Positions 11,601 to 21,100 of a DNA stretch of 28,161 nucleotides are shown here, piece after piece. The stretch's first letter is position 1. Each line of letters begins with the position of its first letter. The stretch is from contig JH154645.1 in NCBI GenBank assembly GCA_000226015.1, positions 391,680-419,840 on the forward strand, written 5' to 3'. The notes under the pieces were generated by a model. It did no database searches, was not told where the DNA came from, and worked only from the letters and a program-made list of their open reading frames with translations. The DNA comes from Mnemiopsis leidyi (lineage: Eukaryota > Ctenophora > Tentaculata > Lobata > Bolinopsidae). Both the position numbers and the translations under genes were made by a program.

Positions 11601-14600
11601 TTTAGGAACGAGACGAGAAGTGTACGACAGGTCGCCGGACAGATCTCTTCTCAACGTTTCTCCCATCACAGACTCCGGTATCAACGAAGTAGATGTTCAA
11701 ACTGGACCTAATGGGAAGCTAAAAGATAAGAAGAGGCAAATTTCTCCAATTTATCGGTAGTTAATTAAGTCTTCAATTGTGTTACTTTATTAAATATTAT
11801 TCATTATATATTATGTAAGCTACTTCACTTTACTCCCGTTTCCTAAAATTCTACACCTACTCGTGACATGATTATCGCAATGAATGATAAATGAATTTTC
11901 AGACCAATAGTATGTTCCTCAACGACACGAGACTCAGTTGCGATCACCGTCCCGGTTGCTTTGTCAAACAAAAATGTAAGTCCGTCCTGCTCAGTTTTTT
12001 TGTGGCGTATAATAAGTTTTTAGTTTATACCTATCTGAGTATTCCCAATTCTGCGTATACAATTCATCCAACTACGACTTGTTATGTGCCTAAATTTCCT
12101 CAGCTTTAACCTACCTGCTCTCAGATTCAAGTAGGAAAAGAAACTAAAAGTCTAGCCGTGGGAACGGACCTGAGGACGAGAGCCAAGGCTTCCAACACGA
12201 ATATGGTGGAGTGTAGGAGTGTGTCTTGTAATACCGCCACTCTTGATAAGGCTGCTGTGCAATGTCAAGCTGATGGTATGGAGTTTGTCGTATGCAAAAT
12301 ATGTCAGGATTTAAAGCTGCTGGGATAAGACTTTTTGGATTTGATGATCAATCTAACAATCCATCAAGTCTACGCCTCTTAATTAAAAAAATTAGAATTG
12401 AAATTATTGAAATGTTGATCAAAGCCGCATTTTTAGTCTCCTTATCGGAAAACACTCCCAATTTCTCAGGAGACAACCGACTAACAGCGATGATGCAGCG
12501 ACTGTCCCAACACACACCCTCTACAGACATCACCCTCCTCTGCTCTGACTGGAAGGAGAAACGCGCGCACCGCGTCATCCTCACCGTGTCCTGCCCCGCG
12601 CTGCTTGACTGTTGCGACCCGCAGAGCTCTGAAGATAACCCTGTTGTGAAGCTTGATATAGGGTCGGAAGCAGCAGATATGTTTCTCGAGTATGTCTATA
12701 CTCAGAAGATTGAGAGCGAGGTTGTTGGTACGGTCGTGCTGAGCGAACTCTTCGATATCGCCGAAAGGTGAGTGTGAGTATAAAAATATTGTCTTGTGTG
12801 AGTAACCTCTTGTGGCTACCTAAAATAATAAATATTTACACCTTTAAATTCAGAAATAATTGAGTTAAGTATTTATGGGGAGGGGTCACAAATTGTTATC
12901 AAGCAATACTATCACGTGGGGTTGCTCGATATTGATTGGCTGTACCTAACTTTTATTGGTCAATCTCTGTCACGTGATACTAAAAGTTTGTGGTCCTTCC
13001 ACAAAAACAACTTTCTCTATTGATCCTTCAAGTAATTCTCTGCTCTAGGTTGGACATGACAGAACTGACAAACCACCTTCACACGAAACGAACGGAAACG
13101 ATCGAGCTGGAGTTTGAACAAGAGTCGGGCGTGCGCATCCTCCTCAACCTGTCCGCACAGGATGTTGTGAACTTGTCCCAGCAGATCGAACTAGTGTCCT
13201 CCCAAAACAAGAGTATTGTGTCTCTTGAGAACACTTTCCAGCAGGACATACCTTCGTTTCAGGTTTGAATTTTATCGATTTTTCAGTGAATAAGAAACAT
13301 AGTTAATATTTAGATGTATATCCTTTTCAGTATTTTGATTATTTTTGCGTGAGTGCAGTTAGTGAGTAGAGTAACGCAAGCAGGAATTAAACCAACAGTT
13401 CCCCTAGGAGCACGATGTCTTCCCCGTACCGTCCCCTACTGACTGTGGAACAGGGGCTCACATCTTTGATCAGGATCTGTTTAACAGAACAGAGTCTGGA
13501 GTTCACATCCTGGATCAGGATCTGTTTAACGGTACCGGCAACCCTACTTCCCCTGTCAAGGGTGGGGTCAGTGACGATAAGGAGCAGGAAGAAAACAACG
13601 AGAACGGTGCAGATGGGTCCGATTGTGATGACCTCCCAGCTTCAGGTATTACTTTTGGGGCTGAAAATTTGTACGTCATCGACCCTCAAAAATATCGGCT
13701 GTTCGTGATAGTTTTAGTGAAGAGTATGTGGCTGTTAAAGCGTCCATTCCAAATGACCAACCTTGCACCAGGAATAGTTTTGGACGAGAAAGAAGAACCT
13801 ACAGCAATGAATCCATCCCCACCCTCTCCTGAAATGACTGAGGAAGATAGAAGGTCCTTTCTAATTTTCCTTCCTTGTGTTTTTTTTTCATTCAAATCTC
13901 AAACTATTAAAATCGCATTTTGTACCAAGCTCCATTAGTAATGACGTGAAAGTTTTGATTCTCTCCCATTCAGGGCCAGCCAGCTGATCCAGGACGTCGA
14001 GTTTATAGATCTAGTAAAGAAACTGGACGTTCCCGTAGTTGACTCCCCTCTCTCTTTCATCGACGATCTCAGTCCGCTAAATCTGACCACCGATAAAGAC
14101 ATCTCGCTTATCAATCTGGACTGTCAGACTCCTGGCAACCCCTCCGGGAAACCGACCGGTACCTCGGGAATTTACCAGTCTACTCCGGATATCTCTAAAA
14201 ACAGGAGAAATGTGAGGAGATCTCTCTTGGATACACCTTCAAATCTTGAGTTATCTGAGTACAACAAGACTCCAAACTTCAAAGGAATGGACACACCTAA
14301 GTTGAAAGCTGAGGTTGGGAAGTATGGTCTGAAGCCACTCTCGAAAAAGAGAGCTGTCGCTAAATTGGAGGAGATTCACAGGTAGAAATATTCAAGTTTT
14401 TCTGTGCATTTTTAGGGAGTTGTTGTGTTACCGTTAATTTGAGAGTTTTGGCAGTGAAAATCGAAAAAGAGGTTGCCTGGCTTACCTTATATAAGTCTTC
14501 AAGTCTTGCAAACATCGACATTTAGCACGCCCACTGCCCTTATAACTGTCAAGAGAAAAAACTGACTATTTCACTAGCTTTTACTCGTCGTGCTTTGCTC

Positions 14601-17270
14601 CTTCGTCATATAATTACTGACTTATTGACTTTTGTTCGTGAGTTACACTATTCTTATTTTAGATTTTGCACTTTACAGCTCATCATGTATGGCAGGTTCA
14701 CAAACAAGAAGTTTCTGAAGTGCCCGTTAGATACGGACACAGAACCGACATCTTCTGCTGCGAAATCAAACAAGTTAGTTGATTTTCCTCGCGTTCTTGT
14801 TTGTAGGCGGAAAAATTAGAGTGAAAAGTGCTATAACACTTAACTATTGGTGGAGTATCTGTAAAAAACTTCAACTACCTTGCGAGCCCTCAAACCCAGT
14901 TTGCTTTGTTAAATGTAATTTAACGAAAAAAGAGGGATAAAAGAGTATGTGTAATATTACGAAGTAAGAAGCATTGGGGACTGCAAATGATTGTCAATGA
15001 TTAAAAGTCATAATTACAATTATTTAACAGCAGAATTAGTAACACGCGAGAAGTAAGCCTAGTTTAAATGCCTGAATTAACAATTTTACCGTGAGTAAAT
15101 TATCGCTTTTATATCACAGAATAATAATATAAAGGGGGTGGCAGGCAAACTCCCCTTCAAAAACCTTGTCTACGTTGCTTTTAGGGCAGACCTGATTGGA
15201 CAAAATCCTGATGCTGAGGAATTTGCTGATCTCCAATTCTCTCGGATTCCCAAAAAAGCTAAAGATTGTCTGTACGGAATTCTAAATGGTTACCGCTTCA
15301 TCCTCGAGTCGAAAGAAGATGATATATCGAATTGGCGTTGTTCGCAACACTGGAGAAGAGGATGCAATGCTAAGATGAGCACGATAGATAAGAAGCTCTG
15401 CTCTCCAATTCCTCATCATAATCATGAAGTTCAGCTGTCTCCGCAGTCTGGGTACTGTATCTCGTATCTTCATTGTGCTCTAGCATATCTCCGTGTTTAC
15501 CGTAGCATATCTCCCTTTGTGTTGATTGTAGAGCCAAGAAGCCTTTGACTTGTCAGCATGAATATCATTTTTATATATGTTTGCACAAATCCGATTTTTT
15601 GGACATGTCGAAACTTTCGTTGGTTGCAGTCAAAATAATCATTAAAATTTTAAAGAAAAAGGGATTTTTTTATTTTTGTTTCAAACTCAAGCCTCTTTAT
15701 ATGTTTTCATTCTCATTGCATCCAATCATAGAATTTCAATTTTGATATGTCAATACATTTCAATACATTAACAGCAAATATTTTTGATTAACGGCATTGC
15801 AAGAGCCCTGCAAATTGTCCATACCCACACTCGATCTCGACTTTCCGCCGGTTTTATTTTTCATTTTGACTTTCGTCTGGAAGATAATTCATCTTCCATA
15901 ACTCTTAAACTTAAAGCATGCTTGAAACAGTTACCAAAATGGATCCATAAATAAATTGAACTCATCGTAGGAATTATTCTCTGCCTGAGTGGGGTCTGCC
16001 ATGATTATAGAAGTGTAGTGGACTGCTTTGTATCATAGCATTAAAGTTAAAACCGTTGATTGTTCAATAAGTCGCTATATGCGACTGATACGCTTGTTTT
16101 CACAAAACAATCCCTAAGAAATGCAGATCATGTTAACCAATCCGTTATTTGTGCCTTTGTAGCATATTTTTGTTCTGTTTTATTAAGCTAACGAGTTTCA
16201 ACTTCAAGCAATTTACAGTTGCAGAATAGTTTCCAGTGACGTACATTGATTTTATAGTTACACTCAGGCATCTTGAAAAAGATTAGATGAAAGCGTTGCT
16301 ATTAATTAGCTATCTGCAATGTAGAACTTTATTGTATATCAGGCAAAAAGAAAGGACAAGCAGATCATCTAGTTCTAAACAGTCCACAAAAGAGAGAAAA
16401 AGAAGAAATTCCTCATCCAGTTCAAGGTATGTTGTTCTTGTAGGTGGCTGCTCAATTATCTGCAATATCTCTTGTTACTTGATCTAATTCGGCCTAAGCC
16501 CTTTTTTTGTTAAACACGTATTCCATTTGCAGCATGCACTAAAACAGTCACTGTAACTGATAACACTTACCGTCACTAAAACTGTAACGCTCACTGTAAC
16601 ACACTGTTGAACTGTAACACTCACTGTAACTCTAACTGTCACAGTAACAATGACAGCTCAACACCCTCTAGCTCAGAGAAGAACTGTCCTGTAGGAGACA
16701 TCTCAGTGAGCGAGAAACTTCCCAAATCAGCGTCCCGGGAAGTGTCAGAACAGGTCAGGTCCGTTATACGAAGCAGGGAGGATCTGCACTGTCAGGTCCT
16801 TACTTACACCCCTATCGACATCATCGAGATAAAGGTATGGGATGTTGCTGTGTTGTATCGTATTTTTGTATTGTATCGCATGACTTTTTCTATCCTGACT
16901 TTTTCAACCCTGTTCATGGTTTGAAGTCAAGAGGGAGCTACGTGTTTCTATCTCTGTGTGATAGTGTAGTGTGGGCTCTTAGTATTACGGCCCTCAAGGT
17001 TTATAAGTTTGATTGGCCTTTGAAAGTACACTGGTGGAAATGCAGTACAGTAAAAGTGATAGTTGCTCGAATATCCGCATGAGTGGCACAAAAACGCAAA
17101 GCGTGTCTCCAATCTATCAGTTAAATTTTGATATCCCCCAGGGACTGTTAAAAAGACGCACCAGTGTCGGACTTATAGCTCAAGTGTTGGATGATCTGGG
17201 CATCACTTACTTCAACTCCGAAACGAAGGCCAAAGGTTTTAGGAAGGGGAACAAAAAGCCCAAGAAGTGA
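8626..17270 (+). CDS. SLX4: SLX4 structure-specific endonuclease scaffold (16 exons, 1387 aa)
   Basis: SLX4 is the nuclear scaffold that binds SLX1, XPF-ERCC1 and MUS81 for Holliday-junction resolution and crosslink repair. Exons: 8626-9416, 9568-9780, 10087-10234, 10511-11426, 11606-11756, 11903-11975, 12125-12275, 12470-12767, 13049-13262, 13408-13645, 13772-13853, 13974-14381, 14696-14773, 16343-16426, 16645-16834, 17142-17270. All phases fit and the total is 1388 codons. Two UBZ4 fingers lie near residues 240-268 (CQIC, HVNKC) and 295-318 (CPLC, HLKSC). A region near 345-420 may be the XPF-binding segment. BTB covers about 815-930 (KEKRAHRVIL), SAP about 1196-1227 (TPKLKAEVGKYGLKPLSKK), and the SLX1-binding C-terminal domain 1282-1387 (LDDLGITYFN, then a basic end). 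Exons 11 and 13 are the least certain. The ATG at 8626 is preferred to one at 8503, which lies before a splice acceptor and adds atypical sequence. Confidence 0.9.
10859..10942 (+). repeat. 21-bp coding repeat in SLX4 exon 4
   Basis: Four tandem 21-base units encode heptads SQKSVET, SQESVKS, SQKSVET and CQESMEN (residues about 501-528). They contain SQ dipeptides, the minimal target of ATM/ATR kinases, in a disordered region between the UBZ4 fingers and the BTB domain. Alternate units are most alike (1 with 3), which suggests duplication of a 42-base pair of units. Confidence 0.9.
12910..12979. promoter_or_regulatory. Intronic palindrome with paired CACGTG and ATTGG boxes
   Basis: In the SLX4 intron between the two BTB-region exons, TATCACGTG (12910-12918) is mirrored by CACGTGATA (12971-12979). 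Inside are ATTGATTGG and TTGGTCAAT, which are inverted CCAAT-type boxes. The whole 70 bases can pair imperfectly. It may be a cis-regulatory element or a tiny inverted-repeat element; sequence alone does not decide. Confidence 0.4.
13468..13530 (+). repeat. 45-base direct duplication in SLX4 exon 10
   Basis: GATCAGGATCTGTTTAAC occurs at 13468 and again at 13513, part of a 15-codon duplication that encodes two copies of the HI(F/L)DQDLFN motif. It lies between the BTB and SAP domains. Duplicated acidic-aromatic short motifs may be docking sites, but no partner can be named. Confidence 0.8.
14774..16342 (+). other. Large SLX4 intron region holding the FLYWCH exon
   Basis: This is the interval between SLX4 exon 13 (78 bases) and exon 14 (84 bases). 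Apart from the FLYWCH exon at 15185-15451 I find no supported coding sequence. The rest is AT-rich with T-runs (about 15590-15750). No ATG in frame opens the FLYWCH segment, which favours an exon over a separate gene. Confidence 0.5.
15185..15451 (+). CDS. FLYWCH zinc-finger exon, probable SLX4 cassette exon
   Basis: A 267-base open segment (89 codons) encodes a FLYWCH-type zinc finger: an NGYRF start, then NWRC, RGCNAK, and HHNHE supplying the C-C-H-H ligands. FLYWCH domains bind DNA or protein and occur in chromatin insulator proteins and in transposon-derived genes. The acceptor is GTTGCTTTTAG (AG 15183-15184) and the donor is GG|GTACTG at 15452. Entry and exit are both phase 2, matching the SLX4 exons on either side (donor leftovers AG at 14381 and AA at 14773; acceptor at 16343 needs one base). 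Inclusion gives SLX4 of 1476 residues without a frameshift. The donor is not strong, so it may be alternative, or a relic of a domesticated MULE-like transposon. Confidence 0.55.
16546..16645 (+). repeat. ACTGTAAC-rich degenerate repeat before SLX4 exon 15
   Basis: At least five copies of ACTGTAAC or CACTGTAAC at irregular spacing fill the last 100 bases of the intron up to the acceptor CTGTCACAG (AG 16643-16644). The tract lacks a long pyrimidine run, and the repeats also supply many branch-point-like TAAC or CTAAC motifs. Confidence 0.6.
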
Positions 17271-18112
17271 AGATGATAAGAAGATTTCCAGGATGAACCG
17301 AGTTTTTCACTTCAAGGTTGAAGTTTGATTCAATCAACCAATCAAAAATATCGAAGATCGGCACTACACTTGTTTCGGCTAGCATAGCGCCAGGGTCGTG
17401 GAATTTCGAGGATTGGTTTTTACCATGATAAAATTTCACAATGTTCATCACATTTAAAGGACAGGAAAAGTTCAATTTTCAAGATTTTAGATTATTTATG
17501 ATCAACTTACAGCGTGATTGATAATTTATTCTTATGACTTTATTTTTACTGTTGTCAGACTTTTAATCTTGTGAATGTTGGCATTGACAGCTTAACTTTG
17601 GGAATGATTAATCATGTATTTTTTAAGTTTTTTACGCCATGAAAATTCTGCTTTGATTCTGTACTAAGGCTCAAACAGGTTGCAACTTACATGCTAGGTT
17701 GCAACTAACACGAATGTTAGTTGATTAATGTCAACAACCGTTGTGCTTAAATGCAGACATACTTATGTCGTTGGTGTTTAGTTTTATTGATCATATTATT
17801 GGTTTAATCACTTCTAATTTATTGAAAATATTCGTTTTTACCATTTGCAGTTTTTTGTCTTCTAGCTCATATTGTCCTAAACAAATTTTGTCGAGATCAT
17901 GACGTAGCTATCAACTCTTATCTTATCTGAGTTCAGCAAACTGACAGAACTTTCCAAAGTCTAAACTATTAGATTTATACTCGTATCAACATAAACATGC
18001 ATTTCATAATACCATTCACTTGTACATAGATAGTACATTCTCGACAGTGTAACATGCACCTCAAGAACTAGTAAACCTCACTAACTGTTATAACCGTTTT
18101 ATAGCCAGTAGG
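17271..18112. other. SLX4 to uridine phosphorylase intergenic region
   Basis: This should hold the SLX4 3' UTR and the 5' region of the next gene. I see no AATAAA close behind the SLX4 stop. A perfect 9-base hairpin with a CGAA loop lies at 17702-17723. Just before the next start is a strong acceptor (CTAACTG, then CCGTTTTATAG, AG at 18103-18104), nine bases from the ATG. No coding frame is supported. Confidence 0.5.
17702..17723. other. Small perfect hairpin downstream of SLX4
   Basis: CAACTAACA, loop CGAA, TGTTAGTTG: nine paired bases closing a four-base loop, about 430 bases after the SLX4 stop. It could be an RNA element in the 3' UTR, or chance in AT-rich sequence. Confidence 0.3.
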
Positions 18113-21100
18113 ATGGTTAATCAGAGGAGGCTAGCACTGCCCAACCCTCATCTGACAGAGGTGACAGAGGATTTCTTGTACCACCTGGGACTAACCACGC
18201 ACGACAATCTGGCTGACATGTTCAGGGACATCAAGGTGGGGATGGTTCTTGTTTTAAGTTCTCTTTTTTGAGGAGTTCATTTTATACTGTGTTGTTATTC
18301 TTGTTTCAATTTTTAAAATTTAAAATCAGAATCACATGAATCACTTTCAGTCGCCACCTTAACAATCTACCCCCAGTTTATAGTGATGGGAGGTTCTAGT
18401 ACCACCAGTATCCACCTTAACAATCTACCCCCAGTTTATAGTGATGGGAGGTTCTAGTACCACCAGTATCCACCTTAACAATCTACCCCCAGTTTATAGT
18501 GATGGGAGGTTCTAGTACCACCAGTATCCACCTTAACAATCTACCCCCAGTTTATAGTGATGGGAGGTTCTAGTACCACCAGTATCCACCTTAACAATCT
18601 ACCCCCAGTTTATAGTGATGGGAGGTTCTAGTACCACCATGCTAGAGTTTGCTAAGTACGCTCGAGGAGAGTTGTACCTCCCATCAGACCGGCTAGAGAA
18701 CTTGTGTAGGTCGGAGAGGTACGGTCTCTGGAAAGTTGGGCCTTTACTTGTTGTAGCGGTACGTGAAACTCAACGTTTTTGTCATTTTCAAACTGATAAT
18801 ATTATGTTGTTTTAGCTAAACTGAAAGTGTTTTTTAAACTGAAGGTGAAACTTATCAATAGTTTGACGGGTTACAAGTTATGCGATGTCTGTCACTATAT
18901 TCTTGGGTAAGCTAATACATTTTTCTGACTTTTTACACATTCCCTACATTCCAGCACGGAGTGGGAGCTCCTTCAATAACCATCCTGCTACACGAGCTGT
19001 TCAAGCTGGTCCACTATAGCAACGCTACCAACGTCATGTTTATCAGAGTTGGAACCTCTGCTGGAATTGGTAAGATTCCTGATTTCACATTTTTGTACCA
19101 CTTACAATGCTGATATATCAATCGCTGATTATGCTGATATTCCCAATAACCTTCTTAGTATAACGTCAAATACTCGAGATTACTTTCCCATAAAACTATC
19201 GTTTAACTTCAGGTGTGGAGCCTGGCACGATTGTTATTTCCGAGAATGCACTGAACGCTTCACTGCGTAAAGAACACCGGCAGGTGAGCAATGACATTTA
19301 GAAAGACTACAAAATTATTTTTCTATTCTCAGATAAGACATCATATGATTACACAATCAATCGGTAGGGGGGAGGTTACCAAAAATTATATTTCGAACTA
19401 TCCCTTGGTTAACAATAACATGATCCAAGTCGACGTTTTCACCCATGACGGTCGTTAACCTAAAGTAGTTGCAGTAATACTGCAGCAGTACGTAATGATT
19501 ATTTGACGTGGTTTAGTTCGTACCGCCTATAATATCGTCATTGTTCATCACAACCGGATAAAAATCCCGACATATCCTTCAATCTGTATCAGTATTACGC
19601 CAGAAAACAAACTGTGTCACACACACACACACACACACACTGAAGTTATCAGATTATAACGGCTAAGGAACATAAGGAGTAGTGGCTTCCTACAAACATG
19701 GGTGAGAACTATGACATATGTAGATTATCGCATTACAATTGACCATCCCAGCTACTGATATCGTATTTATAAGGAACCGGTTGAGTTGCAAGTATCATCA
19801 GTTGACGTTCAGTTTGATCGCTTTTGCAGTTTTACCTATAAGCTTATATACTAGCTCCACAGCTGGTTACCTTGTAGTTTCTTTATACTTGCTCGTGTTT
19901 TTCTGTTCGTTCATTTCTGATTTATAAATGGCGGTTATTTGCAAACCTCTCTTGAACGTATGACGTAATAATTTGAGATTCCATGTTTGAATTTTTTATT
20001 TTTGTGCCGATAAGTTGATAGATAAATCTTGATCAAACTTGATGTAGTTGTATTCACGTCAATGTAAATCTATTAAACCTCTGACTCAATAAATAAATTC
20101 TGAGTTCGGTGTCATGAGCTTACCGATTATGTTTTAGGAACATGATCGCACCAATTGTATTCGCCCTACTCGGTACTGCGCTGTCGGCTGTCCTGGACCC
20201 TACTCTGACAGAATGGAGACTCCTAAAGACAAACGAAGAACAAGTTCTCTTCCCTCTGAGAGACTACATACTGGAGGTAAAATCCTTCCTTCCCGACGTG
20301 TACGACACTAACCCTCCCTACGGAGAACTCTTCCGGACTGACAAAGCCTCCACCATGATGATGTTGCTCCACGCTGGATCCTGGAACAACAAAGTCGGAC
20401 GTCTTGTCTGGAACACGATCAAGTACGACCGAGGATACGACGTGAACATCGAGGAGTGTGATGCCAGGTACCAGGCGTACCGGAGTTTCCCTGCCGGAGG
20501 GAAGAAGGAACAGATCTGGGCCTGGAACTTCAACCAGGACGACGTAGAGCTGACATGTGACGGAGAGGTGCAGTACACCCAAAACTTTGACGAAGGAGAT
20601 GACAACCCCAGAAAACCTGGTCTACCTGAGAAATGTAGAGCTTTAGGAGACGCCGAGGTGGACAGGATCATCTTCAGACACATGGAGGGATACTACATCA
20701 GGGGAGTACCTAGAGACAGCAAGAAAGTAACCACCCCTGCTCCGGAGGTACCCACCACCCCTGCTCCGGAAGTTCCCACCACTAAAGAAGAGGTACTCAC
20801 AACAAAGGCTGCTACCGAGGAACCCACCACAGAAGCTGCTCTCATGACCTCCACCCCAGCTGATGACCCAGATAACGTTGAGTTTGATGAAGTCTACCCG
20901 ACCTGTAACTGTTGGACTCCCGAGTGTGGGTACTGTACCAACCTGGAGTGTACCGTCCAACAGGACCTAGCTAACTCAGACAGGGGCATCACCGTCACCT
21001 CCACACTCACAAGAAAGACTCTCAACAACATTGTTCTGTACAACGAGGAGGGAGACCAGATCGGCAAGTTCCAGATGAGTCTCAGAGGAATCTGGTTGAC

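Noticed and set aside
11891-12109. 72-codon open frame
   Set aside because: It overlaps SLX4 exon 6 in another frame and runs on into intron sequence.
12292-12469. Apparent N-terminal extension of the SLX4 BTB exon
   Set aside because: The frame is open but intronic: donor at 12276 and acceptor TTTCTCAG at 12469 give the right phase and join to family-like sequence.
20223-20960. Three antisense frames of 105-121 codons
   Set aside because: All lie opposite the GC-rich nested gene, where stop-poor antisense frames are expected.
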